Assembly: GCF_030372065.1 (NCBI RefSeq) | Contig: NZ_JAUDEA010000005.1 | Span: 1 to 64,000, forward strand | Length of the DNA: 64,000 nt | Origin: Thermophilibacter provencensis | GTDB taxonomy: Bacteria; Actinomycetota; Coriobacteriia; Coriobacteriales; Atopobiaceae | Reading direction: 5' to 3' | Part shown: positions 25,156 through 34,211 of the stretch, one piece after another | Layout: each line of letters opens with the position of its first letter | Numbering within the stretch: the stretch's first letter is position 1 | The notes under the pieces: generated by a model | Database searches by the model: none | What the model was told of the DNA's origin: nothing | What the model saw: only the letters and a program-made list of their open reading frames with translations | Translations under genes and position numbers: made by a program

Positions 25156-27543
25156 GTGGCCGAGAAGAACGAGGCGCTCCGAGGCCTCACGGACGCCGAG
25201 GTTGCCGCGCGCGTTGCCGAGGGCCGCACGAACGCCAACACCGACGTCAAGACCAAGTCCGTGCGACAGATTGTCGCGGAGCACGCCCTCACGCTCTTCA
25301 ACGGCGTCAACCTCGCGCTCGCCGTGCTCGTTCTGCTCACCGGGCAGTACCGCAACATGCTCTTCATGTGCGTCGTGGGCGCCAATCTGCTCATTGGCGT
25401 CTCGCAGGAGATTCGCGCCAAGCGCATGGTGGACAAGCTCACCATCCTCACGCAGAAGGAGGTCACGGTCATCCGGGCTTCGGGGGAGCGCGCGATTGCG
25501 CCCTCCGAGCTCGTTGCCGACGACCTCATGCGCCTTGCCCATGGAGACCAGGTGCCCGCAGACGCGCTCATCGTCGAGGGCTACGTGTCCATGAACGAGA
25601 GCCTGCTCACCGGCGAGGCCAAGCCCGTCTCCAAGGGCCCTGGCGACGAGCTGCTCTCGGGCAGCTTCGTCGATGCCGGCAGCCTCGTCGCCCGCGTCAC
25701 GCGCGTGGGGGCCGAGGGCTACGCCGCCCGCATCAACGCCGAGGCCAAGTACGTCAAGGCCGTGCGCTCTGAGATCCAGGACACCCTGCGCGCCATCATC
25801 CGCCTGGGCACCGTCGTTCTCGTGCCGCTCGGCCTGGGGCTCTTTCTCAGGTCCGTGCTCATGGACGGCGGGAGCCTCAACGACGCCATCCTCACCTCGG
25901 TTGCCGCCGTCATCGGCATGATCCCCCAGGGGCTCGTGCTGCTCACCTCGTCCGTCCTCGCCATCGCGACCTTCCGCCTGGGACGTCGCATGGTCCTCGT
26001 CCAGCAGGCCTACTGCGTGGAGACCCTCGCGCGCGTGGATACGCTCTGCCTGGACAAGACCGGGACCATCACCACGGGCGAGATGGAGGTGGCCGAGGTG
26101 GTCGCCGCGCCCGGGAGCACCCCGAGCGACGTGGAGCGCTCGCTTGCCGCCATCGTCCGAGCCAACGAGGCGGACGCCAACGAGACCGCCCGCGCGATCT
26201 TGCGCTATGCCGCCGAGAAGAACCTCCCCGCCACGCCCGTTGCGCGCGTGGTGCCCTTCTCGTCCGCGCGCAAGTTCTCCGGCTGCGTGACCGCCGACGG
26301 GCGCGCCCTCGTCATGGGGGCGGCCGCCTTTGTCCTGGGCGCGGGGCGCGCGGGCGAGGCGGACGCGCTCGCCCGCGCCTTTGACGCCACGGAGCGCGTG
26401 CTCGTGGTGGGGGAGGCGGAGGGCTTTTTAGATGACGGGGCGCTGTGCGGCGAGGTGACCCTGCTCGGGTGCGTGGCCATCAGGGACGAGATCCGCACCA
26501 CGGCCCCCGACACCATGCGCTACTTCCTTGACCAGGGCGTTGAGCTGCGCGTCATCTCGGGCGACGACCCCCGCACCGTCTCTGCCATCGCCGCGCGCGC
26601 CGGCGTTCCCCATGCCGAGAGGTACGTGGACGCGACGACCCTCGCCACGCCGGAGGAGCTCGACGCCGCCGTCGATACCGCGCGCGTGTTTGGCCGCGTG
26701 ACCCCCCAGCAGAAGCGAGAGCTTGTCCAGGCGCTCCATCGCAGGGGCCGCATCGTCGCCATGACGGGCGACGGCGTGAACGACGTTCTGGCGCTGCGCG
26801 AGGCGGACTGCTCCGTGGCCATGGCATCGGGGTCCGCCGCGGCGCGCAACGTCTCGGAGATCGTCCTCGCGGACAACGACTTCTCCCACATGCCCGAGGT
26901 CGTGGCGGAGGGGCGCCGCTCGATCAACAACCTCCAGCGCTCGGCGGCGCTCTTCCTCGTCAAGACGGTCTTCACGGCGGCGCTCGCGCTCGTCTGCATC
27001 GTCATGCCGCCCTACCCGTTCATCCCCATCCAGATGTCCCTGCTCTCCACCGCGGTGATCGGCATCCCCTCGTTCGTCCTCGCCCTCGAGCCCAACCACG
27101 AGCGCGTGCGCGGCAGCTTCCTCGCCAACGTGCTCGCGCGCTCGCTGCCGGCGTCCGCGGCAATTCTCGCCGCCCTCTTCTCGGAGCTCGTCGTTGGCCG
27201 CGCGCTCAACCACTCCTTTGACGAGATCTCAACCGTCTGCACGGTTCTCGTCGCCTTTGTGGGCGTGGCACTCATCTGGCGCATCTCCCAGCCCCTCACG
27301 GCGCTGCGCGCTGCGCTTCTCGCCGCCATCGTTTCCATTGTTGCGCTTGGGTGTACGGTCTTTGCCCCCTTCTTCGAGATCGTTGACCTAACGGGTAGCA
27401 TGGGGGTCGTGATCGTGGTCGCCGGGCTCGTGGCGGTGGCCTTCTTCAACTGGATGTACAACCGCTCGCTGGCGGGATACGAGACAAACGAGCACTTCCT
27501 GCGGCTCGTGAGAAGGGTGGAGGGTAAGCATGACGGTGAGTAG
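25156..27543 (+). CDS. P-type cation-transporting ATPase (CtpE-like)
   Basis: 795-residue membrane pump. It has the actuator loop SLLTGEAKPVSKG (residues about 149-161), the phosphorylation site DKTGTITTG with Asp300, a nucleotide-binding domain, TGDGVNDVLALREADCSVAM, and about eight or more membrane segments. The M4 motif is MIPQGL rather than the CPC or PEGL of other classes, which resembles the CtpE group linked to calcium uptake; the ion is an inference. The chosen start is GTG at 25156 (GAGGGGAG upstream); an ATG at 25096 is in frame but lacks support. The 3' end overlaps aconitase by 14 bases. Confidence 0.85.
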   Translation: MAEKNEALRGLTDAEVAARVAEGRTNANTDVKTKSVRQIVAEHALTLFNGVNLALAVLVLLTGQYRNMLFMCVVGANLLIGVSQEIRAKRMVDKLTILTQKEVTVIRASGERAIAPSELVADDLMRLAHGDQVPADALIVEGYVSMNESLLTGEAKPVSKGPGDELLSGSFVDAGSLVARVTRVGAEGYAARINAEAKYVKAVRSEIQDTLRAIIRLGTVVLVPLGLGLFLRSVLMDGGSLNDAILTSVAAVIGMIPQGLVLLTSSVLAIATFRLGRRMVLVQQAYCVETLARVDTLCLDKTGTITTGEMEVAEVVAAPGSTPSDVERSLAAIVRANEADANETARAILRYAAEKNLPATPVARVVPFSSARKFSGCVTADGRALVMGAAAFVLGAGRAGEADALARAFDATERVLVVGEAEGFLDDGALCGEVTLLGCVAIRDEIRTTAPDTMRYFLDQGVELRVISGDDPRTVSAIAARAGVPHAERYVDATTLATPEELDAAVDTARVFGRVTPQQKRELVQALHRRGRIVAMTGDGVNDVLALREADCSVAMASGSAAARNVSEIVLADNDFSHMPEVVAEGRRSINNLQRSAALFLVKTVFTAALALVCIVMPPYPFIPIQMSLLSTAVIGIPSFVLALEPNHERVRGSFLANVLARSLPASAAILAALFSELVVGRALNHSFDEISTVCTVLVAFVGVALIWRISQPLTALRAALLAAIVSIVALGCTVFAPFFEIVDLTGSMGVVIVVAGLVAVAFFNWMYNRSLAGYETNEHFLRLVRRVEGKHDGE

Positions 27544-30223
27544 CGCGTTTGGCTCGGCGGTTCTCGAGGCCCGTCGTCCGGTGGTCATCGAGCGCGACGG
27601 CATCTCTCGCCTTGCGTACGTGGTCTCGGGCATTCCCGGCGCGCAGAAGCTCCCCCGGGCGCTGGTCACGCTCCTGGAAAACGTCGTGCGCCGCGCCGCA
27701 ACGGACGACGACGCCGTGCGGATGGCAGATGCCATCGTCTCCGCGGGAACGGCCGGCACGGCAGGCGACGAGATCGAGTTCATGCCGGCGCGCGTCCTCT
27801 TCCAGGACTTCACGGGTGTGCCCGTCTTTGTTGACTTTGCCGCGATGCGCGATGCCATGGTGGAGCGTGGGGGAGACCCGCTGCGGGTGAACCCCCAGAT
27901 TCCCTGCACGCTCATCGTCGACCACTCCGTCATTGCCGACGTTGCCGAGTGCCCCGGAGCCGTCGAGAAGAACCAGGAGATCGAGGCCGCGCGCAACCGC
28001 GAGCGCTTTGCCTTCCTCAAGTGGGCGAGCCGCTCCTTCCAGAACGTGGAGATCGTCCCGCCGGGCGGCGGCATCTGCCACCAGCTCAACATCGAGCGCT
28101 TCTGCAGCGTGGTGACCACGGACGCCCTCTCCCGCGCCGAGAAGGACGTTGCCTGCTTTGACACGCTGGTCGGCACGGACTCCCACACAACGACCGCAAA
28201 CGGCGTGGGCGTGCTCGGCTGGGGCGTCGGCGGGATCGAGGCGGAGGCAGCGGCGCTCGGCCAGCCCGTCTCCATGCTCGTGCCGCCCGTCGTTGAGCTG
28301 AGGCTCCTCGGCGCGCTTCCCGCCGGCGTGTCCGGCATGGACGTTGCGCTCACGGTGGCGCAGCTCCTGAGGTCCGAGGGCGTCGTCGGCTCCATCGTCG
28401 AGGTCACGGGCGAGGGCGTCTCGTCGCTCACCGCAACCCAGCGCGCCTGTGTGTCCAACATGACGCCCGAGTACGGCGCCACCGCCACGCTCTTCCCGGT
28501 TGATGACGAGACCCTCGACTACCTTGCGCTTGCCGGCCGTGATGCCGCCGAGCTTGCCTTTGCACGCTCCTACCTCTGCGAGCAGGGTGTCTTTGGCTCA
28601 AGCGAGGAGCGCGTCTACGCGCGAACCCTCACGTTCGACCTCACCTCGATAAAGCCCTCGCTTGCCGGACCCTCAAGGCCGCACGACCGCGTCACCATCG
28701 GCGGCCTCAGGGAGCGCTTCGAGAGCGCTCTGCAGGAATCGGGACGCTCTCGTGAGGATAAGGTTGAGGTTGAGGGTGTGGGCGAGCTCGGCCACGGCGC
28801 CATCGCCATCGCGGCCATCACGAGCTGCACCACCGCAACCGACCCCGCCATGATGGTTGCCGCGGGGCTTCTCGCCAAGCACGCCGTGGAGCGCGGGCTC
28901 TCTCCCAAGCCGTGGGTCAAGAAGGTGCTCGCGCCCGGCAGCCACGCCACCGAGCTTCTCCTCGAGCGCTGCGGCCTCCTTGCGCCCCTGCGCTCCCTGG
29001 GCTTTTTCACCTGCGGATTTGGCTGCATGAGCTGCATAGGCAACTCCGGCGAGATCAAGGCGTGCCTTAAGTCCCACGCGGGCGAGCTCGAGCTCACGAG
29101 CGTCCTTTCCGGAAACCGCAACTTTGAGGGCAGGATCTCGCCGGACGTGAGCCAGAACTACCTCGCCGCCCCCGCCCTCGTCGTTGCCTACTCGCTTGCC
29201 GGAACCGTTGACGTGGACCTCACCGCCGAGCCGGTGGGGACCTCCCCGGACGGAACCCCGGTCATGCTCTCGGACATCATGCCCACAGACGACGAGGTCT
29301 CCACCGCCCTCAGCGCGCACTGTGACGCCTCTCTCTTTGAGGAGGGGTCGCGCGGTCTTCTTGAGGGTTCGGACGTCTGGCGCTCCATTGCCTCCTCCGA
29401 GTCCTCGACGTTCCCCTGGGACCCGACCTCGACCTACGTGCGCCGCGCGCCCTACTTTGACATCGCCCGTCCCGCCCAGACCCTCGAGGTCAGGGGCGCG
29501 CGCATGCTCGCGCTTCTCGGCGACTTCGTCACGACCGACCACATCTCGCCCGCGGGCTCGATTGCCGCGGACTCCCCGGCGGCGCGCTACCTGACCGAGC
29601 GCGGGGTTGCCCCCGAGGACTTCAACACCTACGGGGCGCGTCGCGGCAACCACGAGGTCATGGCACGCGGCACCTTTGCCAACGTGAAGCTCAGAAACGC
29701 CCTTGCCGATGGCCGTCAGGGCGGCTGGACCAAGAACCTCCTCACGGGTGAGGTGGAGCCCATCTTTGACGCCGCCGAGGCCTATGGCGCCGCGGGCGTT
29801 CCGCTCGTCGTCGTTGCCGGCAGGCTCTACGGATCCGGCTCGAGCCGCGATTGGGCCGGCAAGGGCCCGCTGCTCCTTGGCGTGCGCGCCGTGATCGCCG
29901 AGAGCTTCGAGCGCATTCACCGCTCCAACCTCGTGCAGATGGGGGTGCTGCCGCTTCAGTTTGCGGAGGGGGAGAGCGCCTCCGCGCTCGGCCTGCGCGG
30001 CGACGAGACGCTCGACGTCTCTCCCGTGGACCTCTCGGGCGGCCTACCCGCCTCCCGCACGGCGCGCGTCACGGCGACAAGGCCCGACGGGACCTCTTTC
30101 AGCTTTGAGTGCGTCGTGCGCGTTGACACGCCCATGGAGGGTTCGTTCCTCGCGCGCGGGGGTATCCTTCCCTACGTTCTGGACGCCCTTGAGGAGGGAG
30201 AGGGGAGGACCGCGTCGCAATGA
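27530..30223 (+). CDS. acnA: Aconitate hydratase
   Basis: 897-residue [4Fe-4S] enzyme that isomerises citrate and isocitrate. AcnA/IRP-type order: VGTDSHTTTANGVGVLGWG, AITSCTTATDP (first cluster Cys), GCMSCIGNSGE (the other two Cys), then the swivel domain with TTDHISPAGSI, and the C-terminal GSGSSRDWAGKG. The ATG at 27530 overlaps the P-type ATPase end by 14 bases, and the stop overlaps the next start (ATGA). In an anaerobe it most likely belongs to a partial citrate branch toward 2-oxoglutarate and glutamate; no citrate synthase or isocitrate dehydrogenase gene is nearby. Confidence 0.94.
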   Translation: MTVSSAFGSAVLEARRPVVIERDGISRLAYVVSGIPGAQKLPRALVTLLENVVRRAATDDDAVRMADAIVSAGTAGTAGDEIEFMPARVLFQDFTGVPVFVDFAAMRDAMVERGGDPLRVNPQIPCTLIVDHSVIADVAECPGAVEKNQEIEAARNRERFAFLKWASRSFQNVEIVPPGGGICHQLNIERFCSVVTTDALSRAEKDVACFDTLVGTDSHTTTANGVGVLGWGVGGIEAEAAALGQPVSMLVPPVVELRLLGALPAGVSGMDVALTVAQLLRSEGVVGSIVEVTGEGVSSLTATQRACVSNMTPEYGATATLFPVDDETLDYLALAGRDAAELAFARSYLCEQGVFGSSEERVYARTLTFDLTSIKPSLAGPSRPHDRVTIGGLRERFESALQESGRSREDKVEVEGVGELGHGAIAIAAITSCTTATDPAMMVAAGLLAKHAVERGLSPKPWVKKVLAPGSHATELLLERCGLLAPLRSLGFFTCGFGCMSCIGNSGEIKACLKSHAGELELTSVLSGNRNFEGRISPDVSQNYLAAPALVVAYSLAGTVDVDLTAEPVGTSPDGTPVMLSDIMPTDDEVSTALSAHCDASLFEEGSRGLLEGSDVWRSIASSESSTFPWDPTSTYVRRAPYFDIARPAQTLEVRGARMLALLGDFVTTDHISPAGSIAADSPAARYLTERGVAPEDFNTYGARRGNHEVMARGTFANVKLRNALADGRQGGWTKNLLTGEVEPIFDAAEAYGAAGVPLVVVAGRLYGSGSSRDWAGKGPLLLGVRAVIAESFERIHRSNLVQMGVLPLQFAEGESASALGLRGDETLDVSPVDLSGGLPASRTARVTATRPDGTSFSFECVVRVDTPMEGSFLARGGILPYVLDALEEGEGRTASQ

Positions 30224-31188
30224 GGTGCCCCACCTGCGGAGCAAGCGTGAGAGACGACGCTCTCGAGTGCCCGAGCTGCCATAGCGCCCTCGACGTTACC
30301 CGCAAGTTCTCGCTTGCGGGGGCAACGTGGTGCCCCGGCTGCGGCGCGCTCGTCGCGCCCGACGCGACGGTCTGCCCCAACTGCGGCTCCTCCCTTCGCA
30401 AGGCCGACCCTCCGCGCACCGTGCGCGAGGCCGGCGTCCCGGACATCGGCCACACCGGCATGATGGATGCCCTGGACGCCTCGGCCGTTCCCACGATGCG
30501 CATCGAGAGCGCCATCCCCCCGGAGAGCGACGAGGAGTCGCCGGCCGCTCGGCGCGACCGCATCCCGCGGCCCAGGGCGTTTGCCTTCGCGGCCCTCTTC
30601 GCGGTTCTCATCGTCGGCGGGGCAACGCTGCTCATCACGCACCCGTGGGACCCCATGGCAACGCAGACCCGTGCCAAGGAGCCCGCAGACACCTCGATGT
30701 CCGGCTTCCCGGGCGTCGTCGACTCCCTTACGGGGCAGGACGTGGGGAGAGACCCCTCGTCGGACGACCAGAGCGAGCTCGAGCGCCTCGAGTCCGCCCA
30801 TGAGAGCCTCGGCACCCTATCTGAGCGGGCGGATGCGAGCGAGGAGGAGCTCCGCGCCGCTGTGAGCGAGGGTGACGCCTCCGCCGGCGCCGAGGGGCTG
30901 AGCGGGGCGAGCGCCCTCTCGATAGAGGTCTCCAACCTCATCACCACGGTCACCGAGCTGAGGGACCTCGGCGGCGAGTATGCCGACGGCGCCACGGAGC
31001 TCCTGACGCTCGGGAGCTGGCTGCGCAACCGCTGCGACGCGCTCGTCGAGTCCTGGCAGCGCCTCGCGGACGCCGAGGGCTCCTCCGTCGACGGGAGCTA
31101 CGTCCTCTCTCCCGTCACCGCGGGGCGCGACTACGATCGGCTCTTCTCGTCGTCCTATGGCTCCTGGAGCGCCACGGGCTCAGATTGA
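30220..31188 (+). CDS. Double zinc-ribbon membrane protein, unknown function
   Basis: 322 residues. Two zinc ribbons at the N-terminus use Cys3/6/17/20 (CPTC...CPSC) and Cys38/41/52/55 (CPGC...CPNC). A single hydrophobic segment near residues 118-140 follows, so the ribbons are probably cytosolic and the rest (about residues 141-322, Ser/Glu-rich with possible helices) extracytoplasmic. No catalytic motif seen. ATG overlaps the aconitase stop (ATGA). Function unknown; zinc-ribbon-plus-anchor proteins are common and often regulatory or scaffolding. Confidence 0.8.
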   Translation: MRCPTCGASVRDDALECPSCHSALDVTRKFSLAGATWCPGCGALVAPDATVCPNCGSSLRKADPPRTVREAGVPDIGHTGMMDALDASAVPTMRIESAIPPESDEESPAARRDRIPRPRAFAFAALFAVLIVGGATLLITHPWDPMATQTRAKEPADTSMSGFPGVVDSLTGQDVGRDPSSDDQSELERLESAHESLGTLSERADASEEELRAAVSEGDASAGAEGLSGASALSIEVSNLITTVTELRDLGGEYADGATELLTLGSWLRNRCDALVESWQRLADAEGSSVDGSYVLSPVTAGRDYDRLFSSSYGSWSATGSD

Positions 31189-31204
31189 GGCTGTCTGCCG
31201 AATA

Positions 31205-31252
31205 TGTGAAACGCCCGTCTTCCTGATAGAATTACTCAGTTGAAGTATTCTG
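31205..31252 (+). promoter_or_regulatory. Candidate promoter and small dyad before the cyclophilin gene
   Basis: TAGAAT at 31227-31232 is a -10 candidate, with TGTGAA (31205-31210) 16 bases before it. It overlaps an imperfect dyad AGAATTACT/AGTATTCT at 31229-31252. Evidence is limited to the sequence match. Confidence 0.35.
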
Positions 31253-31286
31253 AGGCGCGCTGCGCCCCTTGGTCGGAAGGACGAAG

Positions 31287-31835
31287 ATGGGCTTCATGCC
31301 AGACCAGCTCTACACGCCGTCCTACAAGGTCGTCGGCGACGAGGTCGCCGTGTTTGACACTACCCGCGGCTCCGTGAGGGTTCGCCTTGACGGGGAGGGT
31401 GCCCCCATCCACGTGGCAAACTTCTGCGAGCTCGCCGAGAGCGGCTTCTACGATGGCCTCAAGTTCCATCGCTACGTTCCCGGCTTTGTGATCCAGGGCG
31501 GCTGCCCCAACACGCGCGAGATGACCCCCGAGCAGGTCGCTCGCGGCGAGGTTGGCCCGACGGGCCGCCCCGGCACCGGCGGTCCGGGATATCGCATCCG
31601 CGAGGAGTTCTCCGTCAACCCGCGCAACTCCCACGAGGACCGCGCCCTTGCCATGGCGCGCTCCATGGACCCCAACTCCGCGGGCTCCCAGTTCTACTTC
31701 TGCCTTGGCCCCCAGCACGGCCTTGACTCCGGCTACACCGTCTTTGGCCAGACGGTCGAGGGCTCGGACGTCATCGGCGAGCTCCGCCAGGGCGACGTCA
31801 TCAACTCTGTCACCATCGAGCACGCAGGTGCATAG
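31287..31835 (+). CDS. Cyclophilin-type peptidyl-prolyl isomerase
   Basis: 182-residue single-domain cyclophilin that catalyses cis-trans isomerisation of prolyl bonds. Signatures include KFHRYVPGFVIQGGCPN, with the catalytic Arg, and SMDPNSAGSQFYFCLGPQ. There is no signal peptide, so it is likely cytosolic. GGAAGG precedes the ATG at 31287. It is followed by a TPR membrane protein and the mre genes. Confidence 0.92.
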   Translation: MGFMPDQLYTPSYKVVGDEVAVFDTTRGSVRVRLDGEGAPIHVANFCELAESGFYDGLKFHRYVPGFVIQGGCPNTREMTPEQVARGEVGPTGRPGTGGPGYRIREEFSVNPRNSHEDRALAMARSMDPNSAGSQFYFCLGPQHGLDSGYTVFGQTVEGSDVIGELRQGDVINSVTIEHAGA

Positions 31836-31862
31836 CTCTGGGTTGCGTTTGAGGAGGACATC

Positions 31863-33158
31863 GTGAATCAGCAGGCTTATGAATCCGGAAAGCGCGCCTA
31901 CCAGAGCGCGGACTGGCTCGGCGCCGTGACCTACCTCGGCGACGCCAAGGCCCCCGGCGAGCGCGCCGGCGAGGTTGACCACCTGCGCGGCAACGCGTAC
32001 ATGAAGCTCGGCCAGTTCGAGGCCGCCGCCAACGCCTACGAGGAGGCCCTCTCCGACGCCTCCTACGGCCGTCGCGGCGCCCTCTCCTGCAACCGCGGCC
32101 GCGCCCTGCTCGCCGCCGGCCGTCCCCAGGACGCCATCGCCCCGCTCACCGAGGCGGTCTCCGACCAGGAGTACCAGACCCCCTACAAGGCCTACATGGC
32201 CCTCGGCTCCGCCTACGAGCGCACCGGTGACGTTCGCAACGCCGGCATTGCCTACCGCGCCGCCGCGATCGACGAGTCCAACCCCGCCCCTGCGGTTGCC
32301 CTCTCCAACCTCGGAAGCTGTTTCCTCAGGCTCGGGCGCGCCGTCGACGCCGTCGAGGCCTACCGCACCGCCCTCGACTTCACCACGCCGCTCGAGAGCC
32401 AGAGCCAGATCTGGTGCGACCTCGGCCTTGCCTACGTTGCCGCCAACCGCATGAACGAGGCTGTGGACGCCTTTGCCCACGCGACTTCTGACGGCTCCTT
32501 CCAGCTCTCTCCCGAGGCCCAGGCCTCCTATGACGCTGCCCGCAAGGCGGTCTCCTCCATCAACGGTCGTCGTCCCTCCGAGACCGACGCCTTCCTCGCC
32601 GCGGCCGGCTACGGCGGCGGCTACGACCCGCTCGATCCCATGGGCGAGTCCGGCGAGCTCATGCCCTCTCCTGAGGACACCGGCTTCTTCTCCATCACCG
32701 AGGAGGACATCGTCCAGCAGGACAAGGCCGACCGTAAGGTTCGCCGCAAGCACCGCCACACCGGCCTCAAGGTCTTCATCGTGATTCTCATCCTGCTCAT
32801 CCTCGTGGTCGGCGGGGCCGTCTTCGCATACACGAGGGGCTATGGCTGGCCCACCCAGCAGGCCGTCGCCGAGCAGCTCTTCCAGGCCAAGACCGACGGC
32901 ACGGACATCTCGTCCCTCGTTGCCAACAACGTCTCCGGCACGCAGCTCCAGGAGATCTCCGACTCGCTCCCCGCTGGCGCGCAGGTTGAGATCACCGGCG
33001 TCGACCGCGGTATGACCGAGTCCATCGTCAGCGCCGACGCCACCCTCGAGGCCGGCGGCGTTCAGAACTACACCATCCACCTCGTCCGCGACGGCATCGG
33101 TTGGAAGGTGAGCTCCGTCGAAGTGAGCTTCCTCTCCCAGGACACCACGAGTGAGTAG
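31863..33158 (+). CDS. TPR-repeat membrane protein
   Basis: 431 residues. Residues 1-230 contain about five to six tetratricopeptide units (for example AYMKLGQFEAAANAYEEAL and AYMALGSAYERTGDVRNAGI). A basic stretch RKVRRKHRH precedes one membrane segment near residues 305-326, and a domain of about 105 residues lies outside, without recognised motifs. The start is GTG at 31863 after GAGGA. It ends 8 bases before mreB, so it may be a scaffold linked to the elongasome; this is inferred from position only. Confidence 0.82.
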   Translation: MNQQAYESGKRAYQSADWLGAVTYLGDAKAPGERAGEVDHLRGNAYMKLGQFEAAANAYEEALSDASYGRRGALSCNRGRALLAAGRPQDAIAPLTEAVSDQEYQTPYKAYMALGSAYERTGDVRNAGIAYRAAAIDESNPAPAVALSNLGSCFLRLGRAVDAVEAYRTALDFTTPLESQSQIWCDLGLAYVAANRMNEAVDAFAHATSDGSFQLSPEAQASYDAARKAVSSINGRRPSETDAFLAAAGYGGGYDPLDPMGESGELMPSPEDTGFFSITEEDIVQQDKADRKVRRKHRHTGLKVFIVILILLILVVGGAVFAYTRGYGWPTQQAVAEQLFQAKTDGTDISSLVANNVSGTQLQEISDSLPAGAQVEITGVDRGMTESIVSADATLEAGGVQNYTIHLVRDGIGWKVSSVEVSFLSQDTTSE

Positions 33159-33166
33159 GACCTCGA

Positions 33167-34210
33167 ATGTCACTCTTTGACTCCCTCTTTGGTGAATACG
33201 GCGGCGACCTTGCCATTGACCTTGGCACCGCCAACACGCTCGTTGCTGTGCGCGGCCAGGGCATCGTCATCAACGAGCCCTCCGTCGTCGCCATTGACAA
33301 GAGCGAGAGCCGCGTGCTCGCCGTTGGCGCGGATGCCAAGCGCATGATCGGCCGCACCCCGGGCTCGATCATCGCCGAGCGCCCCCTCAAGGACGGCGTC
33401 ATCGCCGACTTTGACGTGACCGAGGTCATGCTGCGCTACTTCATCGAGAAGGCCCGTGAGCGCCGCTACCCCTGGTCGCCGCGACCGCGCGTCGTCGTGT
33501 GCGTTCCCTCCGGCGTCACGTCCGTCGAGAAGCGCGCCGTCTTTGAGGCAACCATCCAGGCGGGCGCTCGCCAGGCCTACCTCATCGAGGAGCCCATGGC
33601 GGCCGCCATTGGCGCCGACCTCCCCATCGAGGACCCCACGGGCTCCATGGTCGTTGACATCGGCGGCGGAACCACCGAGGTCGCCGTCATCTCCATGGGC
33701 GGCATCGTTGTCTCCCAGTCCATCCGCACCGCTGGCGACGAGTTTGACCAGACGATCCTCCAGCACGTCCGTGACGCCTACAACCTCTCCATCGGAGAGC
33801 GCACGGCCGAGGACATCAAGATCAAGGTCGGCTCCGCGGCACCGCTCGCCGAGGAGCTCGACGTTGAGGTCAACGGCCGCGACGTCATGAGTGGCCTTCC
33901 CAAGAGCGTTCGCATCGAGAGCGAGGAGATCCGCCGTGCCCTCGACCGCCCGCTTGACGAGGTCACCAAGGCCGTCAAGGACGCGCTCGACGTGACCCCG
34001 CCCGACCTCGCCTCTGACCTCATGTACTACGGCATCCTCCTCACGGGTGGCGGCGGCCTGCTGCGCGGGCTCGACCAGCGCCTCCGCGAGGAGACGGGCG
34101 TGCCCGTCAACGTGAGCCCCACCGCCCTCGAGAACGTCGTGAACGGCTGCGCCAAGGTCCTCGAGGCCAACGCGCTCTCCGGCGGCTTCGTCCAGAGCAC
34201 GGGTCAGTAG
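33167..34210 (+). CDS. mreB: Rod shape-determining protein MreB
   Basis: 347-residue actin homologue forming membrane-bound filaments that guide lateral wall synthesis. Motifs: phosphate-1 DLGTANTLV, the connecting EEPMAAAIGADLP, phosphate-2 DIGGGTTEVAVIS, and the adenosine motif LTGGGGLLRGLD. The N-terminal MSLFDSLFG may be an amphipathic membrane anchor. First gene of mreB-mreC-mreD-mrdA-rodA. Confidence 0.96.
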   Translation: MSLFDSLFGEYGGDLAIDLGTANTLVAVRGQGIVINEPSVVAIDKSESRVLAVGADAKRMIGRTPGSIIAERPLKDGVIADFDVTEVMLRYFIEKARERRYPWSPRPRVVVCVPSGVTSVEKRAVFEATIQAGARQAYLIEEPMAAAIGADLPIEDPTGSMVVDIGGGTTEVAVISMGGIVVSQSIRTAGDEFDQTILQHVRDAYNLSIGERTAEDIKIKVGSAAPLAEELDVEVNGRDVMSGLPKSVRIESEEIRRALDRPLDEVTKAVKDALDVTPPDLASDLMYYGILLTGGGGLLRGLDQRLREETGVPVNVSPTALENVVNGCAKVLEANALSGGFVQSTGQ

Positions 34211-34211
34211 C

